A stretch of DNA of 64,000 nucleotides from Pseudomonas sp. R4-35-07 (GCF_003852235.1 NZ_CP027732.1:4774001-4838000); one strand, 5' to 3'; counted from the first letter of the stretch, positions 35,512 through 44,196 are shown. The notes: generated by a model not told the origin, from the letters alone. Translations and numbers: made by a program.

Positions 35512-37293
35512 TCAGAAGTTCACGCCGAAGCTGAGGGCGAGGAAGTCACGGTCGGTCAGGGTGTTGTAGTCGCCGCCAAAGAAGTCGGTGTAGCTGAGGC
35601 TGGCGGTGTAGGTGCTGCGGTAATCCGCATCCACACCGACGCTGATCGCCTTGGCGCCTTTGTTGAACAAGCCGTTGGGGCCGTAGCCGGCCACGTCATG
35701 GGACCAGGACAGGTTGGGCTTGAGGTTCACCCCGGCAATCGCGTTGTTGTAGTCAAGGATCGCCCGCGCGCGGTAGCCCCAGGAGGTGGAGGTGACGAAC
35801 CCGTCGGTGTCACCCTGGAAACCATAGGCGCCGTACACCGAGTCACGGCCGTAACGCAGTCTGGTTTTGTCTTCCAGGCCAGCGACGTGCACGACGGCCG
35901 CTTCGCCCACCAGCGTCAGGCGCTCGGCGCCCAGCACCTGGTCGAAGAACTGGGTCATGGTGCTCTGGATCTGGGTGATTTCCTTGCGACGGTAGCCTTT
36001 GTTGTCGGCCCCAAACGAACTGCGGATCGGCGACGCGGTGTTGCCGGCAATCGGGTTGACCAGCGCCAGGGTCAGGTCGGTGGTGTTGAGTTGCACGGGC
36101 GCATTTGGCCGATAGCTGATTTCGCCGGTCCACGCCGTACCGGTGGGCAAGGTGGTGGAGAAGCTGGCACCGAACAGACGGATATCTTCCGGGTAATCCA
36201 GGTAGTACTGGCCACGCCCGAGCATGGTGCTCTGGGCCAGGGCCCCACCAAAGCCCGGCGGAGCGGCGGCACCAATGGCGCCGATGGTTGCCAGGTTGGT
36301 ATTGGCGGTAATCGTGCCCACGGTCGGGGTGCGGCTGTGGTAGTTCATGAAGTACAGACCGTATTCGGTGTCGTCACCCAGCCAGCGCAACGCGGCGCCG
36401 AACTGGCCGGAGTCACGCGCATCACGGTCCGCGGCGCGCTGCACCACCACACCCTCGCGGGTGACCACAAAGCCTTGGCCGCGTGCCGCTGCAATCGGTT
36501 GCAGCGGTGCAATCCCCGGGCTGCCCACTGTGTAGTTACCGGTGCAGCCATCCGCCGCTACGTCACCGCCGAAGAAGGTGCCGCAGTTGTCCAGCACGGT
36601 CTGGTCCCATTCCAGTTGGTAGAAACCTTCTACGGTGAGCTGATTGGTCAGGCTCTGGGAGGCGAACAGCATGTTCACCGGGATCAAGCCTTCCTTGATC
36701 TCGGCCCCCGGACGACGGAACGCCGACACGTCGATCGGGTTGATGCTGTTGATGGAGTTACCGATGAAGGTACTTTCGCCCCAACTGACCACTTGCTTGC
36801 CGGCGCGCACGGTGCCGGGCAGGTCGCCCAGGGAATAGTTGTGGTAGACGAAGGCATCGAGAATCTGCGCACCGCTGGATTTGGCGCCTTCCTTGCGGTT
36901 GTGGTCGCTGATCTGCTTGAACTCGCGGTCTTCGTCCTTGAGCTCGAAGTCGTACCAGTACTTGCCGCGCACGAACACACCGGTGTCGCCGTATTTCAGT
37001 TCAAGATCATGCAGGCCCTTGAAGATTTTCGAGAAGGTCTCGCCCTTCTTGAAGTTCAAGCGCCCGTCATCCCCGGTAGACGCCTGGCCCGTGCCGCCGT
37101 TGACGGTGCCGACCAGGCTTTTGTCGGCGTCCCGCGTGCCCCAACTCGCACCGACCGATAGCGAGGAATCGAATTGCCCTTCGATCTCGCCGATGTTGAA
37201 CGAAACAGCGTGGGCCTGGGCACAGCAACCCAGAGCAACCGCAGCGGCCAGCGCCTGTGGCGTGAAGATGGCGCGCATTGTTGTTTTTGTCAT
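35512..37293 (-). CDS. DUF1302 outer-membrane protein
   Basis: A 593-aa exported protein: the signal peptide ends AQAHA, and the mature part begins VSFNIGEIEGQFDSSLSVGASWG (shown in pieces elsewhere). Alternating polar/hydrophobic strands and the C-terminal aromatic-containing ALSFGVNF point to an outer-membrane beta-barrel. It starts the DUF1302-DUF1329 operon. ATG 37293 has GGGAAG upstream; an in-frame codon at 37362 is rejected. Probably works with DUF1329 in moving or processing hydrophobic molecules at the envelope, by inference from gene pairing. Confidence 0.87.
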   Translation of the reverse strand: MTKTTMRAIFTPQALAAAVALGCCAQAHAVSFNIGEIEGQFDSSLSVGASWGTRDADKSLVGTVNGGTGQASTGDDGRLNFKKGETFSKIFKGLHDLELKYGDTGVFVRGKYWYDFELKDEDREFKQISDHNRKEGAKSSGAQILDAFVYHNYSLGDLPGTVRAGKQVVSWGESTFIGNSINSINPIDVSAFRRPGAEIKEGLIPVNMLFASQSLTNQLTVEGFYQLEWDQTVLDNCGTFFGGDVAADGCTGNYTVGSPGIAPLQPIAAARGQGFVVTREGVVVQRAADRDARDSGQFGAALRWLGDDTEYGLYFMNYHSRTPTVGTITANTNLATIGAIGAAAPPGFGGALAQSTMLGRGQYYLDYPEDIRLFGASFSTTLPTGTAWTGEISYRPNAPVQLNTTDLTLALVNPIAGNTASPIRSSFGADNKGYRRKEITQIQSTMTQFFDQVLGAERLTLVGEAAVVHVAGLEDKTRLRYGRDSVYGAYGFQGDTDGFVTSTSWGYRARAILDYNNAIAGVNLKPNLSWSHDVAGYGPNGLFNKGAKAISVGVDADYRSTYTASLSYTDFFGGDYNTLTDRDFLALSFGVNF

Positions 37294-37540
37294 GCGTCTT
37301 CCCCGGTGAGTGACAGAAGGCCCCACCCTACTGCCGCCCAGGAGGAGCGATAAGCGCACCAAGGAGGTATTCGTGTTGTCGCCCGAAAGGATGACGGGCC
37401 GCGCGGGCCATGGGTGCGGCGCGCGTCATGGATTGGATGGATGGTGGCCTATCAGAAGCATCGATGGCATGCGCTCAATTATTGTCGTTTTGGTAACAGT
37501 CCTTGTCCTGAACTGCTATTACTCATTCTGTTACAACCGA

Positions 37541-37547
37541 CTATGCT
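37541..37547 (+). promoter_or_regulatory. RpoS-like -10 element (CTATGCT)
   Basis: CTATGCT followed by TATTT resembles the extended -10 of stationary-phase promoters (CTATACT). No good -35 is present, as is common for RpoS. It would give a start near 37554, about 160 bases before the orphan terminator. Confidence 0.35.
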
Positions 37548-37553
37548 TATTTC

Positions 37554-37712
37554 GCTTTCAGGGCAAACAGCCCGCTCCGAGGCTCTGGAGAAAAGCTTGA
37601 ATTCAACGGATTACCAAGACATTCAATCTGTTACCAGTGTTCACTGACGTTGATTTATCGCTCCTTGATCCAACGTCTTACTTCGGCCGCTGCCTGTGCA
37701 GCGGCCTTTTTT
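37554..37712 (+). ncRNA. Candidate small RNA
   Basis: Inferred from a plus-strand intrinsic terminator without any plus-strand gene in front of it and an RpoS-like promoter box about 140 bases upstream. The length would be about 160 nt. I could not match it to a named Pseudomonas RNA. The 5' end is a guess; the 3' end at the T-run is much firmer. Confidence 0.42.
37685..37712 (+). terminator. Strong orphan terminator on the plus strand
   Basis: An 8-bp perfect GC stem (GGCCGCTG at 37685-37692 with CAGCGGCC at 37699-37706) and a 6-base loop are followed by six T. No gene on this strand ends nearby. Confidence 0.85.
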
Positions 37713-37722
37713 ATGCCTGGAA

Positions 37723-37750
37723 TAAAAACGGGGCGCCATTGACGCCCCGT
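37723..37750 (-). terminator. Intrinsic terminator after the SDR gene
   Basis: On the minus strand, 26 bases past the SDR stop, an 8-bp stem (37743-37750 with 37728-37735) and a 7-base loop are followed by TTTTTATT. Confidence 0.85.
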
Positions 37751-37776
37751 GGGATTGACTATTTTTACGGCAACGA

Positions 37777-38688
37777 TCAGAGGCTGAACTTCTGCAAGTT
37801 GGCCATCATCTCCTTCAATGCCTCGATCGTGTCTTTGGGGTGCGCCGCGCCTTCGAAGTCGCAGATCTGCTGCCAGTGCGCCGCCACGTCATCCGGCGAA
37901 AAGCCCGCTTCGGGGTCAAAGCCTACGCCCAGGCTGCGCTCCCAGCGGGTCTTGCCGATCCAGCCGCCGCCCACTTCGAACAAACCTGAGGTTTCCTGGC
38001 AGGCTTCGCTGCCCAGGTACACCACCAACGGGCTGACCAGTTCCGGCTTGAGACGCTCGAACACCTGCGGCGGGATCAGCCCTTCGGTCATGCGTGTGGC
38101 GCCGGTGGGCGCAATCGCGTTGACCAGGATGTTGTTCTTGCGCCCTTCCAGCGCCAGGGTTCGGGTCAAGCCATACAGGCCAAGCTTGGCCATGCCGTAG
38201 TTGGACTGGCCAAAGTTGCCGTAGATGCCCGAGGTGGACGCGGTGAAGATCACCCGGCCATAGCCCTGCTCGCGCAGATGCGGCCAGGCGGCGCGGGTGA
38301 CTTTGTAGGCGCCTTCGACATGCACCCGGTAAACCAGGTCCCAGTCGCTGTCGTCCATCTTGTGGAAGGTCTTGTCGCGCAGGATACCGGCGTTGTTCAC
38401 CACCACATCGATACGGCCGAAGGCATCCAGTGCGTTCTGTACGATTTTATCGCCGTCGGTGACGGAATCATGGTTGGCGTGCGCAACGCCACCCGCTGCG
38501 CGGATTTCGGCCACCACCCGATCGGCCGCCGAGGCATTGGCGCCTTCGCCCTGGGTCGAGCCACCGAGGTCATTGACCAGCACCTTGGCCCCGTGCCGGG
38601 CGAACAGCAGCGCGTGGGCGCGGCCCAATCCGCCGCCGGCGCCGGTGACGATCACGACCTTATCCTGCAACTGCACTGACTGACTCAT
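37777..38688 (-). CDS. SDR-family (3R)-hydroxyacyl-CoA dehydrogenase-like protein
   Basis: A 303-aa short-chain dehydrogenase. The NAD site TGAGGGLGRAHALLF is followed by NNAG, the catalytic Ser in TASTSGIYGNFG and YGMAK (Tyr/Lys). The insert after the first strand (LGGSTQGEGANASAADRVV) and the length match the dehydrogenase domain of the multifunctional beta-oxidation enzyme MFE-2. It therefore probably oxidises (3R)-hydroxyacyl-CoAs. It has AAGGAG before the ATG and its own terminator. Its setting beside DUF1302/DUF1329 and a hydrolase fits lipid or ester catabolism. Confidence 0.88.
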   Translation of the reverse strand: MSQSVQLQDKVVIVTGAGGGLGRAHALLFARHGAKVLVNDLGGSTQGEGANASAADRVVAEIRAAGGVAHANHDSVTDGDKIVQNALDAFGRIDVVVNNAGILRDKTFHKMDDSDWDLVYRVHVEGAYKVTRAAWPHLREQGYGRVIFTASTSGIYGNFGQSNYGMAKLGLYGLTRTLALEGRKNNILVNAIAPTGATRMTEGLIPPQVFERLKPELVSPLVVYLGSEACQETSGLFEVGGGWIGKTRWERSLGVGFDPEAGFSPDDVAAHWQQICDFEGAAHPKDTIEALKEMMANLQKFSL

Positions 38689-38818
38689 ACCGAACTCCTT
38701 GGGCGACAATGGCAATGGGCAGAGTGTCCGGCACCGGGCCTTGGGTCACAATAAATACGGCCGCCGCTGAATGGTGCTCGATAAGGCAGCGGGATGATGC
38801 CGCCCTGGGGCGCAAGGC

Positions 38819-39721
38819 TCAGGAATAGGCCGCACGCGCTGACCGCAGGCCAATACGCTCGCGAAACGCCTGGTAATGCCTGAGCACCTGGACCGGCGCC
38901 TCGAGTTGTGGGTAATGGCCGATATCGGCCAGCAAGATCGCATCGGCATTCGGCACCAGCTGTTGATAGCGCTCCACCATATGCGCGCCGGAAATGGGGT
39001 CGACCTCACCGTCGATGACCCGCAACGGCACGTCGCCGCGCTGCATTGCCGCCACCCAGCGGTCACGCAGGCGACGGCGCTGGGGAATGTAGTTGATCAG
39101 CTTGTGCAGGATGCGCGGGCCGTCGTTGTGTTCAATCAAACTCCAGAAATCATCCAGGGCGCTTTCGCTCGGTAGCGTCCGGGGACCAAAAATCTGGTTA
39201 AAACTGTTGGCCAGGCTACTTCGTCCAGAGGCTCGTCCGATCATCCAGCCCAGGGGGCTGAGCAATAACTTCTGCACCAAGGTTGCGCGATGGGTTTCGG
39301 GGAACAGCCCACCGTTGAGAAACGCACAACTGGCCATCTGGAACCGCCCTTCGTAATGCCGGGCCAGGAGTTCCTGGGCAACACTGTCGCCATAGTCATG
39401 GGCCAATATGTGCACCGGCTCTGCCACCCCCAGGTGTTCAAGCAACGCCTGTTGCAGGTCGGCTTGCTCCAGCAGGCAGTACTCGTGATCAAGCGGTTTG
39501 GCCGATTCGCCGAAGCCGAGCATGTCGCAGGCGATCACCAGATTGCGCTGGGCCAGGGGTTGCCACAGGTAATGCCAATCCCAACTGGCCGTGGGAAAGC
39601 CATGGATCAACAGCAGCGGCTCGCCCTGCCCGGCCACCCAATAACGAATGGAGCGGCCGCGAAAGACGAAATCCTGGCCGCGTTTGCGCCAGGCGCTGAG
39701 CGGTATTTCGGCAAGTGGCAT
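38819..39721 (-). CDS. Alpha/beta hydrolase, MEST-like with Asp nucleophile
   Basis: A 300-aa alpha/beta-hydrolase. LLIHGFPTASWDWHYLW forms the oxyanion segment. The nucleophile elbow reads AHDYGDSVAQELL with Asp109 instead of Ser, as in epoxide hydrolases and haloalkane dehalogenases. The same HDYGD-x-VAQELL string marks the MEST subfamily. The catalytic His is in ADIGHYPQLEAP near residue 278. Its ATG overlaps the aldolase stop by one base, so the two are coupled. An ester hydrolase is unlikely with Asp; epoxide or halide substrates are more likely, but unproven. Confidence 0.87.
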   Translation of the reverse strand: MPLAEIPLSAWRKRGQDFVFRGRSIRYWVAGQGEPLLLIHGFPTASWDWHYLWQPLAQRNLVIACDMLGFGESAKPLDHEYCLLEQADLQQALLEHLGVAEPVHILAHDYGDSVAQELLARHYEGRFQMASCAFLNGGLFPETHRATLVQKLLLSPLGWMIGRASGRSSLANSFNQIFGPRTLPSESALDDFWSLIEHNDGPRILHKLINYIPQRRRLRDRWVAAMQRGDVPLRVIDGEVDPISGAHMVERYQQLVPNADAILLADIGHYPQLEAPVQVLRHYQAFRERIGLRSARAAYS

Positions 39722-40503
39722 CAGCTTTTATACCCGGGGTCCTGGTTATCCAATGTGCGCAGCAGCGCCGGCCAGGCCAGCGCACCGCCCATACCTTGGG
39801 CGCTTTTTGTGACAGCGGCCACCATCGCCTTGGCACCGGCCAGAATCTGCGGCTCGATGGTAATCAACTCGGCAGCGCCGTTCTGCGCCAGTACCTGGAT
39901 GTCACAGGCGCGCTGGAACGTGAACATCATCAGAAAGGTGTCGGCGATGGTCGCGCCGCACGTCAGCAGGCCATGGTTGTGCAGCATCAGGAAGTTGTGT
40001 TCGCCCAGGTCCGCCTGCAAGCGCGCCTTTTCATCGTGATTCAGTGCGACGCCTTCATAGGCGTGATAGGCCAGGCTCGACAGCACAAACAGCGACTGCT
40101 GGCTGATCGGCAGCACGCCCTGCTTTTGCGCAGACACGGCGACACCGGCGGCAGTATGGGTGTGCAGCACACAGGTCACGTCGTGGCGCACTTCGTGGAT
40201 GGCGCTGTGGATGGTGTAGCCCGCGGGGTTGATCTCGTAAGGGCTGTCCATGCGCTTGTTGCCGGCCTGGTCCACCTTGACCAGGCTTGAGGCGGTGATT
40301 TCGTGGAACATCAGCCCATAGGGGTTGATCAGGAAATCATCGGTGCCCGGCACCTTGGCGGAAATATGCGTGAAGATCAGATCATCCCAACCGTGCATCG
40401 CCACCAGGCGATAGCAGGCCGCCAGGTCGACACGGGCTTGCCATTCGGCCGCGCTGACCTGATCTTTGACATTCTGTGACGATAGAACGGTGGCTAGGCT
40501 CAC
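39721..40503 (-). CDS. Class II aldolase/adducin-family protein
   Basis: A 260-aa protein of the fuculose-phosphate-aldolase fold. Metal-binding histidines are visible as VLHTHTAAG (His114, His116) and MLHNHGLLTCG. The start is GTG at 40503 with a nearly perfect AAGGAGGT eight bases upstream, so expression may be strong. It forms a two-gene operon with the downstream hydrolase. Without an aldehyde or phosphate-site signature I cannot say whether it acts as aldolase, decarboxylase or epimerase. Confidence 0.87.
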   Translation of the reverse strand: MSLATVLSSQNVKDQVSAAEWQARVDLAACYRLVAMHGWDDLIFTHISAKVPGTDDFLINPYGLMFHEITASSLVKVDQAGNKRMDSPYEINPAGYTIHSAIHEVRHDVTCVLHTHTAAGVAVSAQKQGVLPISQQSLFVLSSLAYHAYEGVALNHDEKARLQADLGEHNFLMLHNHGLLTCGATIADTFLMMFTFQRACDIQVLAQNGAAELITIEPQILAGAKAMVAAVTKSAQGMGGALAWPALLRTLDNQDPGYKS

Positions 40504-40692
40504 AATAATGACCTCCTTGGCGCATTTATTATTATTTTTTAAGTGATGAGCCAGTCTAGTCAGACGCCCTGGCTTGCGGAGTTGCCTTCGCAGCCAGCTT
40601 GATGACTGAGCGAGTCAGCCTGGAGAATAGTACAAACGGTGTCAGAGAAGCGCCGCCAATAAAAACACGCGGACAGCGCCTCATGGGGTCGG

Positions 40693-41148
40693 TCAGCGCT
40701 GCAGTGCAGTAATCAACTCGGCCAGCCACGGTTCGGCGTCGGTCTCCGGGGTCACGCTTTCGCTGGCGTCCAGGCGCAGCATCGGCAGCACTTCGTGCAG
40801 GCCCAACTCACTGAACACTTCGCGCATTTGCTCGCCGCCGCCGCAGAAGGTATCGCCGTAGCTGGCGTCGCCCAGGCCAATGACCGCACCGGGCAGGCCG
40901 CGCCAGGCGGCGGGCAACTGGTCGCGAATGCTTGAGTACAGCGGTTGCAGATTGTCGGGCAGCTCGCCCATGCCGGTGGTCGATGTGACCGCCAGGAACG
41001 CCTCGGGCGCAAAGGCCTGCACGTCGGCCAGCGTGGCACGCGGGTTGTGCCAGGCTTCAAAACCCGCTGCTTTGAGGATTTTTTCGGCGTGGCGAGCGAC
41101 TTCTTCAGCTGTGCCGTAGACCGAGCCGGAAAGGATGGCGACTTTCAT
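40693..41148 (-). CDS. Flavodoxin, MioC-like
   Basis: A 151-aa FMN protein. ILSGSVYGTAEEVARHA is the phosphate-binding loop. TSTTGMGELPDN and LGDASYGDTFCGGG hold the isoalloxazine ring. It acts as a small cytoplasmic electron carrier. ATG 41148 has AGGA nine bases before it; a TTG one codon upstream is less likely. It is divergent from the LOV gene (130-bp gap). Confidence 0.92.
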   Translation of the reverse strand: MKVAILSGSVYGTAEEVARHAEKILKAAGFEAWHNPRATLADVQAFAPEAFLAVTSTTGMGELPDNLQPLYSSIRDQLPAAWRGLPGAVIGLGDASYGDTFCGGGEQMREVFSELGLHEVLPMLRLDASESVTPETDAEPWLAELITALQR

Positions 41149-41277
41149 CAATCTGATCCTGTAATTGAGCGAAAGCGTAGGATATTAGCAGCTGGCGCAG
41201 ATTTCTCAGCGCGCGCCGTGCAACATTCAAGACGTGTCATAAACTTCAGACCTCAACAACAAGCCATGGACCGCTCA

Positions 41278-41745
41278 ATGATCAACGCCAAGCTGATGCA
41301 AATGGTCATCAACGCCTCCAACGACGGGATTGTCGTCGCCGAACGAGAAGGCGAAGACAAGCCACTGATCTACGTCAACCCGGCCTTCGAACGCCTGACC
41401 GGCTACACTCTGGACGACATCCTTTATCAGGATTGCCGTTTCCTGCAGGCGGGCGACCGTGACCAGCCAGGCCTGATGGCGATTCGCGAGGCGCTCGACA
41501 GCGGTGGCGCGTGCCGGGAAATCCTGCGCAACTACCGTAAGGACGGCACGCATTTCTGGAACGAGTTATCACTGTCAACGGTGTACAACGCGGCCGACCA
41601 GCAGACGTATTTCGTCGGCGTGCAAAAAGACGTCACCGTCCAGGTAAAAGCGCAGCAACGCGTCGCCCAGCTGGAAGCCCAGGTAGCCGAGCTTAAAGCT
41701 GAGCTGGCGGCGCTCAAGGTGACGAGTGGAATTAACAAGCTGTAA
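41278..41745 (+). CDS. Short LOV blue-light photoreceptor
   Basis: A 155-aa protein that is one LOV (PAS) domain with short helical caps and no output domain. The photoactive Cys53 is in LYQDCRFLQAGDRDQPGL, the flavin-adduct motif. The C-terminal helix (QRVAQLEAQVAELKAELAAL) is a coiled coil. It resembles the short LOV protein PpSB1-LOV of P. putida in length, start (MINA) and Cys53 position. Such proteins work by binding a partner; the LitR-like regulator at 42411-43370 is the candidate. No good ribosome site precedes either ATG (41266 or 41278); 41278 is chosen by family comparison. Confidence 0.92.
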   Translation: MINAKLMQMVINASNDGIVVAEREGEDKPLIYVNPAFERLTGYTLDDILYQDCRFLQAGDRDQPGLMAIREALDSGGACREILRNYRKDGTHFWNELSLSTVYNAADQQTYFVGVQKDVTVQVKAQQRVAQLEAQVAELKAELAALKVTSGINKL

Positions 41746-41802
41746 AAATGGCGCTCTTTAGAGCGATAATGGCCTTTTAACGCCCAACTTTGAGCTATAT
41801 CC

Positions 41803-42408
41803 ATGCACCGCGATGCTCTTTTGACGCAGGACGAACTGGCGTTTATCCAGGACATGCAGCACAACCCGCAGCTCAACCTGCGGGATGCATGGTCGAGCCT
41901 GACGGTGAATGGCGGTGCGCAGATTCGCGATTTGCTCACGCGGTTGGCCGCTCACGACCAAGTCACCATCCAGGCGCAGTTCGATAACCAGCAACTGACC
42001 TTTCCCCTGCACCTGGTGGAAGATGAGTTTCATGCGGTGCATCTTCGCCTGGGCGTGCCGAGTATCTTTGAAGACGGGCCGATGATCCGCCCGTGGCGCC
42101 TGGCCCTTGAAACACCGGTGGCCCTGGAGAACATCAAGGGCTACGCCAGTGCGCTGTGGGTGCACGAAGTGTCATTCAAGGGTGTGCTGGTGGAAGGGCG
42201 TGGCCGAGCCAAACCGCCGAAAACCTTTTCTTTGTGGTTCAGTCCGTCCGGTTACGAACGCATTGCGTTGCGTGGCACGCTGGAACGGGAAACCGCACGG
42301 GGCCTGTTTGCCTACCGTCTGAATCAGAGTGACGCAGGTGAAATCGAGCGCCTGCGCCAATTCATCCTGCACCAGCATCGTCTGGTGCATCCCCATGTAC
42401 ATGCCTGA
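41803..42408 (+). CDS. PilZ-like protein, possible c-di-GMP binder
   Basis: A 201-aa soluble protein. The N-terminal half (LRDAWSSLTVNGGAQIRDLL and the beta-rich QVTIQAQFDNQQLTFPLHLV) recalls the YcgR-N type. The C-terminal half has RPWR and, 25 residues on, VSFKGVLVE, which approximates the PilZ RxxxR...(D/N)xSxxG pattern, though the Asp/Asn is replaced by Glu. c-di-GMP binding is thus possible but weakened. It stops two bases before the convergent LitR-like gene. Family assignment is tentative. Confidence 0.7.
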   Translation: MHRDALLTQDELAFIQDMQHNPQLNLRDAWSSLTVNGGAQIRDLLTRLAAHDQVTIQAQFDNQQLTFPLHLVEDEFHAVHLRLGVPSIFEDGPMIRPWRLALETPVALENIKGYASALWVHEVSFKGVLVEGRGRAKPPKTFSLWFSPSGYERIALRGTLERETARGLFAYRLNQSDAGEIERLRQFILHQHRLVHPHVHA

Positions 42409-42410
42409 GA

Positions 42411-43370
42411 TCAGGTATCCAGACCGCCACTGAGAAACTGCTGCAAACGGCGCTGCATCTGGCGCCCTTCGCTGCCGAGGCAGCCGATGGACGTGCCGGC
42501 CAGATCGGCCTGCAACAGGTCCGATGCAGCGCCTGCGAGAAACAGCGGGCAGTCCAGGGTCAACGCCAAGCGGCTCAGCCGTGCAGCCAAGTCATGCTTA
42601 TGCAAGTGATTGGAGAACATGACCAGCGCCTGGGGGCGGATCTTTTCACAGACCAGGGTCAACTCATCGACCGGCTGGTCCAAGCCCAGCACCTTCACGG
42701 GCGAATCCTCCCGGCTCATCAACAGCGCCGCCACCAGTAGCTCCAGTTTGCGGCACTCGCCCGGCAGGGCGCTCAGCAATACCTGGGGGGCGGGCGATGC
42801 GCTTGCCACCTGCAGGCGCAGCAACGTCTGCATGCACAGAAAAGAATCGAAAAACAGCCATTCACTGGCCTGGCCGAAACGGCCCTGGTAGCGCAGCAAG
42901 TCGCGCCACAACGGCATCAGAATGTCCTGAAACGCAATACTCAGGGGATAGGTCGAGAACACCTGGCCGTACACGCTCTCCAACTGACGATCGTCGAACG
43001 CACTGATGGCATGCATCAGCCGGGCTCGCCACTGCGGCCATTCGCTGTCTTCGGCCGCGTCGCGCTCGGCACGAATTGCTTCGATCTGTTGATCGTCACG
43101 CGCCAGAATCTTGCCAACCTTGCTCACCGCTACGCCGCGTTCAGTCCAATCAAGAATACGCTTGACCGTCTCAATATCGGCCGTGGAGTAGAGACGGTGC
43201 CCGCTTTCGGTGCGCATGGGCTGGATCAGCCCGTAGCGCCGCTCCCACGCTCGCAGGGTGACCGGGTTTACGCCTGTCAATCTCGAGACTTCCCGAATCG
43301 GAAAAAGCTGATCTGAATCTGTCGAAATCAGACGCGAAATGCTATCAATCGGAGCGGTAATCAAGGGCAT
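42411..43370 (-). CDS. MerR-family regulator, cobalamin-free LitR type
   Basis: A 319-aa protein. The N-terminal MerR domain (about 22-92) has LFPIREVSRLTGVNPVTLRA and GHRLYSTADIETVKRIL. The remainder aligns in shape with the CarH/LitR cobalamin-binding module (VLLSALPGECRKLELL, then VKVLGLDQPVDELTLV). However, the cobalt-ligating His of the E-x-H-x-x-G stretch is Arg here, so it should not bind B12. Class II LitR proteins of P. putida lack that site and take their light signal from a short LOV protein, which fits the neighbour at 41278. No strong ribosome site is seen before ATG 43370. Confidence 0.85.
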   Translation of the reverse strand: MPLITAPIDSISRLISTDSDQLFPIREVSRLTGVNPVTLRAWERRYGLIQPMRTESGHRLYSTADIETVKRILDWTERGVAVSKVGKILARDDQQIEAIRAERDAAEDSEWPQWRARLMHAISAFDDRQLESVYGQVFSTYPLSIAFQDILMPLWRDLLRYQGRFGQASEWLFFDSFLCMQTLLRLQVASASPAPQVLLSALPGECRKLELLVAALLMSREDSPVKVLGLDQPVDELTLVCEKIRPQALVMFSNHLHKHDLAARLSRLALTLDCPLFLAGAASDLLQADLAGTSIGCLGSEGRQMQRRLQQFLSGGLDT

Positions 43371-43581
43371 TGGTGACCAAATGTGGCAATGCTGGCTGAA
43401 GGGTATTTAACGCTTATCGACCTGTCTTTTTCAAGGCCGTACTTATCGGACCAACGTCTCTGGTGTATTTCGGCAAAAGAGGAATAATCCTTGCCTGTTT
43501 TTTAAGAGAGCGGCCTCACCCGGCCGCCTCTTTGTGCGCCACCTACCCGGTTCAGCGCACCCGTACATTTGGAGATATACC

Positions 43582-44139
43582 ATGTCTACCTCACCCGTCA
43601 CCTTGATGGTCGCGCGCCGCGTGGCCAAAGGACGCTATGAAGAGCTGATGGCCTGGCTGCGCGAAGGCGAACAACTGGCCACCGACTTCCCCGGTTACCT
43701 GGGTTCCGGCGTGCTGGCCCCGCCGCCCAATGACGATGAATTCCAGATCATCTTCCGCTTCGCCGACGAAAAAACCCTGCATGCCTGGGAGTTTTCCGCT
43801 TCGCGCAGTGCCTGGCTGAGCCGTGGCAGCGAACTGTTTGCCGACCCTTCCGAGCACCGCGTGAGCGGCATCGATGGCTGGTTTGGCGCCGTGGGAGCCC
43901 GCCCACCCCGCTGGAAACAGGCGGTGGCGATCTGGCTGGCGTTTTTCCCGGTGTCGCTGCTGTTCAATTTTGGCCTGGCACCCTTGCTCGGCGAACTGGA
44001 CCTGTTCAGCCGGGTGCTGGTCAGCACCTTGGCGCTCACACCGCTGATGGTGTACTTCTTTATTCCGTTGTCGACGCACCTGCTGGCGAACTGGCTGCAT
44101 CCCACGCCACCACGCAAGGCCAGCGAAGCCGCTGCCTGA
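43582..44139 (+). CDS. ABM-domain membrane protein
   Basis: A 185-aa protein with an N-terminal antibiotic-biosynthesis-monooxygenase-like ferredoxin fold (SPVTLMVARRVAKGRYEELM through IIFRFADEKTLHAWEFS, in parts) and two C-terminal membrane helices (AVAIWLAFFPVSLLFNFGLA and VLVSTLALTPLMVYFFIPL). GGAG at 43571-43574 supports ATG 43582. Divergent from the LitR-like gene across 211 bases and followed by folM; its position suggests membership of the light-response group. Function unknown. Confidence 0.8.
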   Translation: MSTSPVTLMVARRVAKGRYEELMAWLREGEQLATDFPGYLGSGVLAPPPNDDEFQIIFRFADEKTLHAWEFSASRSAWLSRGSELFADPSEHRVSGIDGWFGAVGARPPRWKQAVAIWLAFFPVSLLFNFGLAPLLGELDLFSRVLVSTLALTPLMVYFFIPLSTHLLANWLHPTPPRKASEAAA

Positions 44140-44196
44140 GTACAGGGGAGACGGGTCGCTGGTATAGTTTCCACCTGCCAGCGACTAGAGCCTCCC

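Larger units (their letters stand above)
37294..37776. other. Gene-free stretch between the DUF1302 gene and the SDR gene
   Basis: Both flanking genes are on the minus strand, and no plus-strand gene is convincing here. Yet a strong plus-strand terminator stands at 37685-37712, and an RpoS-like -10 box is at 37541-37547. The stretch therefore probably holds a small RNA. The SDR terminator is at 37723-37750. Confidence 0.7.

Noticed and set aside
37310-37647. Short plus-strand ORFs (up to 96 codons) upstream of the orphan terminator
   Set aside because: Starts lack ribosome sites and the frames overlap each other. The later one runs into the SDR-side terminator region. A small RNA is a better reading.
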